NCBI RefSeq assembly: GCF_002970935.1
Contig: NZ_CP027194.1
Location: 930,001-994,000 of the forward strand
Length of the DNA: 64,000 nucleotides
Direction of reading: 5' to 3'
DNA from: Lactobacillus sp. CBA3606
Lineage (GTDB): Bacteria; Bacillota; Bacilli; Lactobacillales; Lactobacillaceae
Shown here: in pieces, positions 1 through 8,460 of the stretch
Numbering within the stretch: the first letter of the stretch is position 1
Layout: each line of letters begins with the position of its first letter
The notes under the pieces: generated by a model
What the model saw: only the letters and a program-made list of their open reading frames with translations
Database searches by the model: none
What the model was told of the DNA's origin: nothing
Translations under genes and position numbers: made by a program

Positions 1-109
1 AGCGTCATGATAATTACGTGAATAATCGCTAACACCGCCAGTTATCGCCAATTCGTTTGCTATAATGAAACTTGCTTTGCTAATTTTCATTATTAAAGGG
101 GTGCAATCA

Positions 110-154
110 ATGTTTATCAAATCAACATTTAGTCGGAAGTGGCCCGTCCAATGA
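110..154 (+). CDS. 14-codon upstream ORF (leader peptide) before the EamA transporter
   Basis: ATG at 110 follows a good ribosome site (AAAGGGG, 95-101) and reads 14 codons to a TGA at 152-154 that overlaps the transporter ATG at 151 (ATGA). The transporter ATG has no comparable ribosome site, so this mini-ORF probably delivers ribosomes to it by coupled re-initiation. The peptide (MFIKSTFSRKWPVQ) has no family I recognise. A TATAAT at 61-66 could be the -10 of the shared promoter. Function as a leader is inference. Confidence 0.5.
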   Translation: MFIKSTFSRKWPVQ

Positions 155-1077
155 CACGTCAACATCATTTACGGGGCGTCCTTTTAGCCAGTACTGCGTG
201 CGTTTTATGGGGCGTCTCGGGGGTTGCTGCTAGCCATTTATTCCTTAACAATCCCCGGATTACGGCGATGTGGCTCACCCAGATTCGCATGATTAGTGCC
301 GGCCTAATCTTATTACTATGTAGTCAACTAGGCGGTGCTAAGCCACTGCACTTATTTGCGCATGCTCGTGACGGTTGGCAAGTCGTTAGTTACGGTTTAC
401 TCGGACTCATTCCCGTTCAACTTTGCTATTTTGAGGCCGTTAAAGTCGGCAATGCACCGGTGGCAACCATTATTCAATTTTTAGGCCCATTTATTATTAG
501 TATTTATTTTTTAATTTTTAAACACGTCCGGCCGACCCGAGCTGAAGGGATTGGGATGTTAATGGCCTTTATTGGTACCCTCCTGATTGTGACCCATGGA
601 CATTTAAATAGTTTAGCTATTTCACCCGCCGTTCTATTCTGGGGTGGGTTATCAGCAGTCGGCGTTGCCACCAACACCTTAATTCCACGTTCGTTATTAC
701 CAAGATTTGGCGCCCCCACAGTTACCGGTTGGGGCCTGCTGATTGCGGGGATTTTCTTGATGGCCTTACAACCAATGTGGCAGTTGCATCTCACCTTAAC
801 CATTAGTGAAATCAGCCTGATTGGCTTAATTATTATACTAGGAACCGTCGTGCCTTTTTGGTTATTTGCCCGCAGCTTAAGCGATATCTTACCGACGACC
901 GCTAGCCTGCTAGATGCGTTTGAACCCTTGGCAGCGACTATTTGTTCTGTCTTATTTTTACACATTCAACTCACTAGCTTTGATTTGTTTGGTGGTCTCT
1001 TGATTATCCTGGCAGTCATGGTATTATCGCTGAATGTTCGTCAGATGCTGCACCAGCTCCATCAACGACTGAGCTAA
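151..1077 (+). CDS. EamA/DMT-family membrane transporter
   Basis: A 308-residue protein with about ten hydrophobic segments arranged as two EamA repeats (about residues 8-140 and 150-295), the usual size and layout for drug/metabolite transporters that export or import small metabolites. The second repeat keeps the typical pattern of an aromatic/Gly-rich helix pair near the C-terminus. A GTG at 139 is in frame, but ATG 151 is preferred because it overlaps the stop of a well-initiated upstream mini-ORF. The substrate cannot be read from the sequence. The gene stands alone, with the tmRNA gene about 55 bp downstream. Confidence 0.85.
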   Translation: MTRQHHLRGVLLASTACVLWGVSGVAASHLFLNNPRITAMWLTQIRMISAGLILLLCSQLGGAKPLHLFAHARDGWQVVSYGLLGLIPVQLCYFEAVKVGNAPVATIIQFLGPFIISIYFLIFKHVRPTRAEGIGMLMAFIGTLLIVTHGHLNSLAISPAVLFWGGLSAVGVATNTLIPRSLLPRFGAPTVTGWGLLIAGIFLMALQPMWQLHLTLTISEISLIGLIIILGTVVPFWLFARSLSDILPTTASLLDAFEPLAATICSVLFLHIQLTSFDLFGGLLIILAVMVLSLNVRQMLHQLHQRLS

Positions 1078-1088
1078 AAACTTATTAG

Positions 1089-1117
1089 TTGGCAGTTAAT
1101 CCAAGCTATGCTACACT
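1089..1117 (+). promoter_or_regulatory. Promoter of the tmRNA gene
   Basis: TTGGCA (1089-1094) and TACACT (1112-1117) are separated by exactly 17 bp. Transcription would begin near 1124, leaving a short 5' extension for RNase P to remove before the mature tmRNA 5' end near 1133. Confidence 0.6.
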
Positions 1118-1132
1118 GGTAGTGTTGAATTT

Positions 1133-1501
1133 GGGGATGTTCTGGATTCGACAGGTATAGTTTGAGTTCGGATTGCGTTTCGTAGGTTGCGTCTACGTAA
1201 AAACGCTCAGTTTAAATTATAACTGCAAAAAATAATAATAATTCTTACGCTTTAGCTGCTTAATAAGCGCTTAACGTAGATCCTCCCAGGATCGTCCATG
1301 TTCTGGATCTGGGTCTTAAATTTAGTGGACTCACGCTCAATACTCCCACCTGAAGTAACGAGAAGAGACTAATCAGGTTAGTCATTACTGGGTGCCCTGT
1401 CATACGGCGTTTGTAGTGATGAACTTTAAATAGTATGAATATGAGCGTAGATATCCGAAGGGCAATATGCTTGGACGCGAGTTCGACTCTCGCCATCTCC
1501 A
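1133..1501 (+). ncRNA. ssrA: Transfer-messenger RNA (tmRNA, ssrA)
   Basis: The 5' end (GGGGATGTTCTGGATTCGAC) and the 3' tRNA-like end (GTTCGACTCTCGCCATCTCC followed by A) are hallmarks of tmRNA and pair as an acceptor stem (GGGGATG with CATCTCC); CCA is encoded. The tag reading frame runs 1225-1263: GCA resume codon, then AKNNNNSYALAA and TAA. The ALAA end is the usual ClpXP degradation signal. tmRNA rescues stalled ribosomes. The 3' end is a frequent integration target for mobile elements, but it is intact here with no integrase beside it. Confidence 0.97.
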
Positions 1502-1613
1502 TAATGAGTTTCAAATCGATGTAATGAGCTCCAGAACACTTGTTATATCAGCATTTTACAGTTGTTAGCATAATGACGTTCATTAATCATTGCATGCTGG
1601 CAAGCTGGCTATG

Positions 1614-1645
1614 AAGTCATCTTAACGGATGGCTTTTTATTTTGG
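1614..1645 (+). terminator. Intrinsic terminator downstream of tmRNA
   Basis: AAGTCATC (1614-1621) pairs with GATGGCTT (1628-1635) around a 6-nt loop, followed by a T-rich run. About 110 nt beyond the tmRNA 3' end, so it likely ends the precursor. Confidence 0.7.
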
Positions 1646-1672
1646 CTTTTGGTCGTTAACATTAGTGACACC

Positions 1673-1710
1673 AATACCCGCAACTACGGTAATAGTTGCG
1701 GGTATTTTGA
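1673..1710 (+). terminator. Second hairpin between tmRNA and the membrane protein gene
   Basis: A perfect 14-bp inverted repeat (AATACCCGCAACTA / TAGTTGCGGGTATT, 6-nt loop) followed by TTTTG on the plus strand. Sits between convergent genes and may act as a back-up terminator. Confidence 0.6.
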
Positions 1711-1760
1711 GTGTTGCCTAGCTGAGTTGTGATTTTTACAGTCTAACCGTTTAACACGAT

Positions 1761-2924
1761 TTATTTACCACGTGTAATCTTACTTTCAATCCCTAGGTCA
1801 ACCAACGCTTCAATTCGATCTAGTAACATCAGTAACCACCCGAAGGCCATCACAAAAGCCACCATCTCAAAGACGGTCAACGAAAAATAGCCCACCACTT
1901 GAAATAAAATAGCCGCGACGACCAAAGCGATACCAACCCCATCCGATAAATACAAAAAGTCTTTGCTGATGTGTGGCAATAGCCACCGAATCCCAACAAT
2001 TAACGCAATAATAAAATACACCAAAAAAATAGCAACTTGATCATGGAGGGCGTGATAAGCCACATTATTAGGGAAGACCCCTACTAAGCCTAAATCAACA
2101 GCCGTTAAAGTCAACAATACTCTTAAAACAAAGAGTTGCCGTGACTTTGGAAAGGTACGCCGTAAACTGACAAACAAATAATCAATTAAGGCTAACATTA
2201 ATAACGCTGACAGTATCAAAGTCGCATTAAATTGCCACCCACTGGAAGCATCCGTCGTCCCCAAAAAGCTCAGGTTATGATGCCACCAATAACGTTGATC
2301 ATTGACTGCCATTGAAATCACGACGCCACTAATAATTACTAAGGTTAATACCGTCGTTAAAATGGTTGCATCTACGATTAACGCAAAATAAATCATGGCA
2401 AAATTAATAAAAATACCAAACACAAATAGAATGATACTGGCCGTAAACCGATCAAAGGTCGCCCCTCTAAATAACAGGCCTAATAACCACATACTGCCCG
2501 TTAGCACCAGGCCTAAAATCAGCGCAAAGGATAGGACAATCACGGGAAAGTTTCGCCAATAAATATTTTTAGCAAAGTGATTATTCGGATTATTCCGGTC
2601 ATGAATAAAAAAGATGGCAAAGAGTAACGTTCCCATAATAACGCCCACGACAATAATCGCCGTTGCCAGTGAATCATTCCCGGTTAGTCGAACGTAGTTG
2701 TGCTGTTGCCACCCACAAAACCAGTAATAACCGCAACTTGCGATCAAAGCTAGCATCAATGGCCATACCAAAACCCGCTTTTGAAAAATACTTAAACGGG
2801 ATTCATCGAATTGAACAACTAACCGTCCCCGTTTAACGATTAACTTCGCTGTCGTTTTATTTTCCAGTTGTAAGCGTTCGCCAATATCAGCTGGAATAGT
2901 TAATTGAAAATCTTTAGCTTTCAT
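1761..2924 (-). CDS. Integral membrane protein with N-terminal AbrB/SpoVT-like domain
   Basis: 387 residues. Residues 1-45 read like a swapped-hairpin AbrB/MazE fold (KDFQLTIPADIGERLQL followed by a basic beta strand RGRLVVQFDE). The rest holds about ten membrane segments (first near residues 50-68, last near 350-370). The middle part (NLSFLGT, later VGVFPNN and a His-containing segment) faintly recalls DUF998 membrane proteins, which I cannot confirm. AbrB domains normally bind DNA as dimers in soluble proteins, so fusion to a polytopic membrane domain is unusual; it may instead mediate dimerisation. Single gene, convergent with tmRNA. Function unknown. Confidence 0.7.
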   Translation of the reverse strand: MKAKDFQLTIPADIGERLQLENKTTAKLIVKRGRLVVQFDESRLSIFQKRVLVWPLMLALIASCGYYWFCGWQQHNYVRLTGNDSLATAIIVVGVIMGTLLFAIFFIHDRNNPNNHFAKNIYWRNFPVIVLSFALILGLVLTGSMWLLGLLFRGATFDRFTASIILFVFGIFINFAMIYFALIVDATILTTVLTLVIISGVVISMAVNDQRYWWHHNLSFLGTTDASSGWQFNATLILSALLMLALIDYLFVSLRRTFPKSRQLFVLRVLLTLTAVDLGLVGVFPNNVAYHALHDQVAIFLVYFIIALIVGIRWLLPHISKDFLYLSDGVGIALVVAAILFQVVGYFSLTVFEMVAFVMAFGWLLMLLDRIEALVDLGIESKITRGK

Positions 2925-2997
2925 TTATGCCTCCAAGATGAATGGTCTGCCTTTGATTATACCAAAGTTTATTGTTCGGATAATCATGAATTGCAAC

Positions 2998-3029
2998 AAA
3001 AACCCCCGTAACCTTAATCGTTACGAGGG
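2998..3029 (-). terminator. Terminator of the WxL protein gene
   Basis: 10-bp stem (3003-3012 with 3020-3029, one mismatch) followed by five T residues on the minus strand, just after the stop of the WxL-domain gene. Confidence 0.85.
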
Positions 3030-3044
3030 CTAATAGCAATAGCT

Positions 3045-4535
3045 TTATTTATCAGGGGTATCTTGTAAACTCCAATTAACCGTCCCATCATAAGCGCCAG
3101 CAACCACGCCTGGTTGAACGTCTAAAAAAATCCCTTTAGTCGCCGACCAGTCCGTCGTCGCATTCGTCGTATCGCTAGCGCGAGCACCGGAAGCAACTAA
3201 CGTTGATTGATTGGTTATCACCTGATTATCAGCGGATCCATTTCGGTAAACCAAATTACCTTTTAACGTTGTATTTGCCGCAGTCAACGTTGACGCCGAG
3301 GCATATAGATACCAATTAGCCCCTTTAGCTCGGGTATCATTGATGGTGACTTGCCAGTTACTCGTTGGCTTAATTAAAGTTTCCTTCGTCGGCACCTCAT
3401 TACTCCCAAAACTAACTTGGTCAGATACGGGACCTAAACTCAACGTCCCCGCAGACCGGGTAATCGTCAACTTTAAATCCGCTATTGCTTTATTATTGTT
3501 ACTATCACTCGCTGACAAATTTAAGTCCGTACTGCCACCTGCCGCCAAGGCCATCAACTTAGCAGCCAGCCCGGTATCGGTTGACGTGATATTAATACCA
3601 TCGCTAGTATTATCATCAACATATTTTGCCGTGATGCCCCCCTTAGTCGCTAACCACTGGCACACCTCGCTATCACTTTTTCCTGCCAACGATTCAATCT
3701 CATCATTGGTTAGTGCTAAGTCCTTGTTAGTTGCCTCTAAGTCAATCCGCCGCTGAACCGGCGCAGTTACCGTCCCAATATCACCAAAGTCGTTGCTTTC
3801 AGTGACCGTTACACTATTCTTCCCCAGTAATGCAGTGGAACCTACATTTAAGAAATAGCCATTACCAGTAACAACAAACGTTGGCGCATCACTAGCATCA
3901 CTAGTAATCGTATCGCCTTCAACCGTTCCAGTTCCAACAATGCTAGTATCAGTTGAATACAAGACAGACGAAATTTGGGGGGTTAGCGTCGTCCCCGTAA
4001 ATCTAGCAAACCCATAGTTTATTGTTTGACTAGTATCATTAGTTGGATGAAAGGTAAAGCCAACGTACAATGGCAAATCATGCTTTAAGTCTGATAAATC
4101 TACGGTGACGGTCTGGATTGTAGCTAGTGAAACAGTCGCTGCACCTTTACCATCAATTACTTTTTTAGGAGTCGCCACACTAGTCCCATCGCTCTTAAAA
4201 ACATTAAAATAAACTGAACCGAACCCACCATCACTGGCATACTTCATCACGGCCGACCCCTTGAACTGAATTGAAAATTGAGTCGTCTTAGCATTAATTC
4301 GACCACTAGTCACATTATCTGCTTGGACGACACCTAAAGTTGGATAAGTGCTAATTTGATAATAATTAGACGTACTCCCATAACGATTGGCATTATCCAA
4401 CACCTTATAATTGGCATTTTCTGTTAGCGTTGTTAAATTTGAAGTAGCCGCTTGACCGACTAGCATCATTTGCCATCCCATAAATAATGCTAATAAAAAT
4501 AAACAAGTTTTTAATATCCTAAATTTTTGTCGCAC
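3045..4535 (-). CDS. Secreted WxL-domain cell-surface protein
   Basis: 496 residues from a GTG with a GGGAGTGGG ribosome site. A signal peptide ends near residue 30 (VGQA-A). The last ~180 residues resemble a WxL domain: a conserved beta-rich stretch with NWYLYAS (Trp about 408) and the closing NWSLQDTP (Trp about 488), motifs that anchor proteins non-covalently to peptidoglycan in lactobacilli and enterococci. The N-terminal ~350 residues are Thr/Ser/Asn-rich and beta-like with no domain I can name. WxL genes usually sit in clusters with DUF916 and small LPXTG partners; none is visible here, so this is a lone copy. Confidence 0.8.
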   Translation of the reverse strand: MRQKFRILKTCLFLLALFMGWQMMLVGQAATSNLTTLTENANYKVLDNANRYGSTSNYYQISTYPTLGVVQADNVTSGRINAKTTQFSIQFKGSAVMKYASDGGFGSVYFNVFKSDGTSVATPKKVIDGKGAATVSLATIQTVTVDLSDLKHDLPLYVGFTFHPTNDTSQTINYGFARFTGTTLTPQISSVLYSTDTSIVGTGTVEGDTITSDASDAPTFVVTGNGYFLNVGSTALLGKNSVTVTESNDFGDIGTVTAPVQRRIDLEATNKDLALTNDEIESLAGKSDSEVCQWLATKGGITAKYVDDNTSDGINITSTDTGLAAKLMALAAGGSTDLNLSASDSNNNKAIADLKLTITRSAGTLSLGPVSDQVSFGSNEVPTKETLIKPTSNWQVTINDTRAKGANWYLYASASTLTAANTTLKGNLVYRNGSADNQVITNQSTLVASGARASDTTNATTDWSATKGIFLDVQPGVVAGAYDGTVNWSLQDTPDK

Positions 4536-4660
4536 TGTTACCCACTCCCAATATCATTCACTCGATCTCTTAGTCTGATGAGTCTATTCTACACTAAAAA
4601 CGTTCATCCTGTTAACTATTATGACATTTAAACCAGATACATCAGGTTTGTCACGCTGAC

Positions 4661-4693
4661 AAAAAAAGCACATGCCATGACTCACATGTGCTT
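4661..4693 (-). terminator. Terminator of the ECF S-component gene
   Basis: AAGCACATG (4666-4674) pairs with CATGTGCTT (4685-4693); seven T residues follow on the minus strand. Confidence 0.8.
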
Positions 4694-4706
4694 ACATTAG
4701 CTGGTC

Positions 4707-5261
4707 TTAATTAAAGCGCTGGCGATTAAACCCTAGTCTAACTAATAAACGATATAAAATTGGGACTAATATCACACACGCAACGGCATTAATCACCGCA
4801 GCTAATAAGCTACTAAAAGCGCCAATCACCGCTACTTTTAAAGTGGTGCCGGCCATCAGGGCCATGATCACGCCACTCCCCCATGACGTCACCACTTTAA
4901 TCACCCCGGCCATCAAGGCAACCACGTATAGCTTAACGAGATGCTGTTCATCATACCCAACTGCCCGAAAAGTCAAGCTAACGACAGCGGCCAAAATCAG
5001 CGCCTCTAAGACTGTGATCCAAGCCGTTGCGGCATAACCATTCAATACGTCGAATAGGCCCAGGCCAATCGCCCCAGCAGCGGCGCCATAACCAAACCCC
5101 ACCAACATCACTGCAATGACCGTTAAAATATTACCAAAATGAATAAAAGGCCGGCCAACGATTGCCGGTAATGGAATTCGAATCACACTAATCCCAATAA
5201 ATATAATTGCCGCAAATAATCCAGTAAACACCAGTTTTCTTAATCGCTTAGTGCTATCCAT
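4707..5261 (-). CDS. ECF transporter substrate-binding (S) component
   Basis: 184 residues, six hydrophobic helices, starting MDSTKRLRKLVFTGLFAAIIF. The basic N-terminus followed by a first helix with small residues, and the size, fit S components of energy-coupling-factor vitamin importers, which share one EcfAA'T module encoded elsewhere. The helix 1/3 pattern and the IRIPLP / RPFIHFGN segments are typical of family members such as HmpT/PdxU-like proteins, but the vitamin cannot be assigned. Ribosome site AGAGGG. A 96-residue gene ends 39 bp upstream, so the two may be cotranscribed. Confidence 0.8.
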   Translation of the reverse strand: MDSTKRLRKLVFTGLFAAIIFIGISVIRIPLPAIVGRPFIHFGNILTVIAVMLVGFGYGAAAGAIGLGLFDVLNGYAATAWITVLEALILAAVVSLTFRAVGYDEQHLVKLYVVALMAGVIKVVTSWGSGVIMALMAGTTLKVAVIGAFSSLLAAVINAVACVILVPILYRLLVRLGFNRQRFN

Positions 5262-5300
5262 AAAATCCCTCTTTCAATCTTTACTATGAAACATCTTGAC

Positions 5301-5591
5301 TCAATAGGTCGGCACTAACCCGGTTAAAGTCTGTTCCGCAACCGCCAACAAATCATAAGCCGCCCGTGGCATTTGATACTGATGGCAAAATAAATAATAC
5401 CCCAGCTCGACCGCAATTTGGTGGGCGACCGGCTGACTTGCGCCCGTTAGATTTAGACGCCGGCTCGCCCGCCTAACTAAGCGTTGTAAAACTTGATCCG
5501 TTTGAATTTCTAAATTCGCCGCTGCTAAAATTAACTGTATTTTAAGTCGGTCACCAGCTTGATATTTAAGTCGCACATTTGCCGTCGTCAT
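5301..5591 (-). CDS. Small helical protein, possible bacteriocin immunity protein (EntA-Im type)
   Basis: 96 residues, predicted almost all helical and without membrane segments. The pattern (basic first half, then a PVAHQIAVELGYYLFCHQ helix and a short final helix after Met-Pro) resembles enterocin A/pediocin immunity proteins, cytosolic four-helix bundles that protect against class IIa bacteriocins. There is no bacteriocin precursor or exporter beside it, so if correct it would be an orphan immunity gene. Ribosome site GGAGTGG. Located just upstream of the ECF S gene on the same strand. The family call is moderate; a plain unknown small protein is the alternative. Confidence 0.45.
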   Translation of the reverse strand: MTTANVRLKYQAGDRLKIQLILAAANLEIQTDQVLQRLVRRASRRLNLTGASQPVAHQIAVELGYYLFCHQYQMPRAAYDLLAVAEQTLTGLVPTY

Positions 5592-5812
5592 CTACGCCAC
5601 TCCAATCTTTTTATCGGCTTTATCATAGAATCTAAACGCTGCGTTCGCAACTTAAAACACCTCAAAAAAAGCTGATAGACCGGCTTTCTTCACCAGCAAC
5701 AAAAAATATTATGTGTGCTTTTGAAACTAAATTATCGCACGGTCAACGGTTTTAGCCGCCAAATCCAATTAATTAGTTAATTAACGTAATCAAAGCCACG
5801 ATTAAATTTATA

Positions 5813-6982
5813 TTAATACGACCACGCCTCGCCAGCCTGCATCGCCCACATCGTGCGATGATACGCGCCGTCTTCTGCCGAATAATAGCCTGCAATCAAT
5901 TGTCCCAGCTTAACTTTAGACTGCGGATATTCTTGATAAACCGGGACTAATCCATGCAGTTCAGTTGGCGTCTGGCTGGTAAAATGATACAGCCGAACAT
6001 GATTTTGCTTATCTATTTGAGCTAAATAGAAGAACTCATTTTTTGTACCAGTCGCTTTCAGCACAATCGTTAATGGGTGATAGTTCTTAATCAAGTGATA
6101 GGTATACGTCACACTCGGATCATCTTCCATCCCGGCTGGCGACCCATGTGTTATCGCTAAATAGTACATCGAAATCAGGCCAACCTTTTCTTGCGTTGTC
6201 AAATAAGCCTCATGTTTGGGCGTCAAGGTTCGTACATATGCCGCATCCTGTTCGGCGCGATCAACGCCCGCTGATTGACTACTACTAGTGGCGGTCGTGG
6301 TGTCATTACTCGTCTGAGTCGCTGAACCTGACGACTGGCCTGACATCGTGGTCGTTGTCGCTCGTGAATCAGTCCTTGAAATCCCTATCGGACGACTGGC
6401 CAATAATTGGTCCACTTTGGTAACAACCCCATCAGCCGGTAAGATTGACAACGCACTGGCCAGGGTCGTCACCACCAACAAAACACTCACACCAATACCC
6501 AAGCCTAGCCGATGCCGTAACGTTTGTTGACCAAGTGGCGCCGGTGTCATCATCAAATTCACCGATTTGGTCGCTGTAGTTGGTGTCAAGACTTGCACTA
6601 ACTGCTGTCGCAACCACCAATCAGCCACCCAAGCTAAACTAAATCCAACTAATAGCATTGCCCAACCAGCGGTGAACCAAGCTTGTTGACTATCAAAAAA
6701 AGTCATCCCATCAAGTAATTGTAGCCCAATTAGAACTAGACCAATAATCCCTATAGCCCTACCAAGCCGGTTCCAGCCACTTAATTGTCGATAGGCTGAC
6801 AACTTTTGGCGCTCACGCTTAAAGAAGAAACGCCGACTATGTCGAATTTGAGTTGGCGTCATCGTTTTATGATAACCTAACTGGTAATCAATAAGTTGGC
6901 GACGATCCAATTGTAACCGAACAAAGTTATAGCCGCCACCCAGAACGGCTAGGCTAGCAATAATGATCAAACCAACTGTCAT
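5813..6982 (-). CDS. Membrane protein of unknown function with Ser/Thr-rich linker
   Basis: 389 residues. A helix at residues 2-20, a charged cytoplasmic stretch with several Arg (about 25-70), two helices (about 73-125), a fourth helix (about 155-180), then a Ser/Thr/Gln-rich linker (about 205-240) and a ~145-residue C-terminal part likely outside the membrane. I do not recognise the C-terminal domain; it is rich in Tyr and His and ends in AWSY. Its layout (membrane anchor, flexible linker, external domain) suggests a sensor or surface-associated role, but no function can be given. Ribosome site GTGAGG, single gene. Confidence 0.65.
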   Translation of the reverse strand: MTVGLIIIASLAVLGGGYNFVRLQLDRRQLIDYQLGYHKTMTPTQIRHSRRFFFKRERQKLSAYRQLSGWNRLGRAIGIIGLVLIGLQLLDGMTFFDSQQAWFTAGWAMLLVGFSLAWVADWWLRQQLVQVLTPTTATKSVNLMMTPAPLGQQTLRHRLGLGIGVSVLLVVTTLASALSILPADGVVTKVDQLLASRPIGISRTDSRATTTTMSGQSSGSATQTSNDTTTATSSSQSAGVDRAEQDAAYVRTLTPKHEAYLTTQEKVGLISMYYLAITHGSPAGMEDDPSVTYTYHLIKNYHPLTIVLKATGTKNEFFYLAQIDKQNHVRLYHFTSQTPTELHGLVPVYQEYPQSKVKLGQLIAGYYSAEDGAYHRTMWAMQAGEAWSY

Positions 6983-7097
6983 TAGTAAGCCTCACTTTCA
7001 CATTTTAAATCTGTTTTATCATACCATTTAACGCATCCAAGTGTCTGTTTGATAGTGGTTCTCAAATGGCCCCCCCGCAGTTTATGCCACTTAACTC

Positions 7098-7139
7098 GAA
7101 AGCGGCAATCATTCTAAAATCAGAATGACCGCCGCTTTC
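7098..7139 (-). terminator. Terminator of the MFS transporter gene
   Basis: Long hairpin with arms GAAAGCGGC-ATCATTCT and AGAATGAC-GCCGCTTTC (one mismatch) placed about 60 bp after the stop codon; no strong T-run. Confidence 0.55.
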
Positions 7140-7196
7140 ACATTAATGCTCGCAACTTATTCGATTTTTGGTCCACTATCAACGGGGCTGATTTAA

Positions 7197-8366
7197 TTAA
7201 CGATCAGCATCACGTAAGCCTAATAGGACTACTAAAATACCGATTAATAAGGCGCCAACAAAAATAGCAAAAATGGCAGGAATCTTGAACCCGATAGCAA
7301 TTAGAATCCCAATCAAATAAGGTCCAATGGTTGCGCCAATGCGACCAATTGACTGCGCAAATCCCATGCCCATCCCACGAATGCTGACTTCAAATTGACC
7401 CGGCGTGAATGCAATCATAATCCCCCAGGCACCTAATGTGAAGAACGACAACCAAGCACCACTGATTAAAAGCATCGTTTCTGAGGTCGCTACCCCAAAG
7501 GCAGCAGCGCTAAGCATGGTGCCGAACATGTAAATCGCTAAAACAAGCTTCCGTGGTAGCTTACCAATCAACCATGCGGCTAAATAATAGCCAGGTAATT
7601 GCGCTAGACTCATCAGAATCGTATAGCCAAAGCTATGCACGATTGAAAATCCGCGCAACACTAAGACACTTGGCAGCCATAAAAACAGCCCATAATAAAC
7701 AAACATAATGACAAACCATAAAATACTCATGCAAATTGTCGTTTGCCGATATTCCGTTGACCAGATTCGTTTCAAAGCTGGGCCAAAACCTAACTTATGA
7801 CTCGTGATTGGTTTCGGATCTGGTAAATGACGGCGCATTAATAGGGCATATACCCCCATTAAGGCTGTGATTAGGACCGTCAATCGCCAGCCAAACCGTG
7901 GCATGACTAAAAATGCTAAAATTGACGCTAAGATCCAACCAAAAGCCCAAAAACTATCAACCAAAACCAGCATTCGCGCTCGCTTAGTTCCGGTAAAATT
8001 ATCCGCAATTACTGCCGCAGCTACTGGGAGTTCCCCACCCAAGCCGATGCCAGTAATTAACCGGACCACTAAAAACCAGCCAACATTTGGCGTTAATGTC
8101 AATAATAAATTTCCAATTGAAAATAATAACAAAGTTGCAATTAGTACTGGTTTACGCCCAATCTTATCGGCTAAATAACCACAGCCGAGCGCACCAATAA
8201 TCATTCCTAATGAGGTTACCGCCCCCACGGCCCCCAATTGACCCGCTGACAACTGCCAGCTTTCCTTAATGACCGGCATAATAAATGATAATAAGGCCAC
8301 ATCCAATGCATCAAAAAGCCACGCAGTTCCGATTAGTAACAAGAGCCGATTGCCCTTTACTTCCAT
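7197..8366 (-). CDS. MFS transporter, possibly NiaP-like niacin/aromatic acid importer
   Basis: 389 residues, about twelve membrane segments. The N-terminal DALDVALLSF motif, the loop 2-3 signature GYLADKIGRKP and the second-helix-pair sequence RLITGIGLGGELP are hallmarks of the aromatic acid:H+ symporter branch of MFS that includes the nicotinate transporter NiaP. The neighbouring gene encodes an NrtR-type regulator, a family that often controls NAD-precursor genes, which makes niacin plausible; both points are inference. Ribosome site GGGGGA. A 16-bp perfect palindrome lies about 30 bp upstream of the start codon and could be the operator. Confidence 0.75.
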   Translation of the reverse strand: MEVKGNRLLLLIGTAWLFDALDVALLSFIMPVIKESWQLSAGQLGAVGAVTSLGMIIGALGCGYLADKIGRKPVLIATLLLFSIGNLLLTLTPNVGWFLVVRLITGIGLGGELPVAAAVIADNFTGTKRARMLVLVDSFWAFGWILASILAFLVMPRFGWRLTVLITALMGVYALLMRRHLPDPKPITSHKLGFGPALKRIWSTEYRQTTICMSILWFVIMFVYYGLFLWLPSVLVLRGFSIVHSFGYTILMSLAQLPGYYLAAWLIGKLPRKLVLAIYMFGTMLSAAAFGVATSETMLLISGAWLSFFTLGAWGIMIAFTPGQFEVSIRGMGMGFAQSIGRIGATIGPYLIGILIAIGFKIPAIFAIFVGALLIGILVVLLGLRDADR

Positions 8367-8393
8367 CGTTTCAATCCCCCATGATTGTCCTAA

Positions 8394-8409
8394 ATAACAG
8401 CGCTGTTAT
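8394..8409. promoter_or_regulatory. Perfect 16-bp palindrome, candidate operator for the NrtR-type regulator
   Basis: ATAACAGC-GCTGTTAT sits between the regulator and the MFS transporter, 28-43 bp upstream of the transporter start. Its left part overlaps a possible -10 (TATAAC on the minus strand, with a weak TTAAAG 17 bp upstream), the expected place for a repressor site. Confidence 0.55.
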
Positions 8410-8460
8410 ATTTTAGGTCTTTTTTACCTTTAAGGTGTCATCAGATTACCATGCCAAAAT

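Noticed and set aside
1260-1514. 84-codon open frame on the minus strand across the tmRNA
   Set aside because: It lies antisense to the functional tmRNA and has no ribosome site; the tmRNA fully explains the DNA.
1133-1760. Prophage or genomic island at the tmRNA 3' end
   Set aside because: The 3' end is intact, and there is no integrase or repeated att-like sequence nearby.
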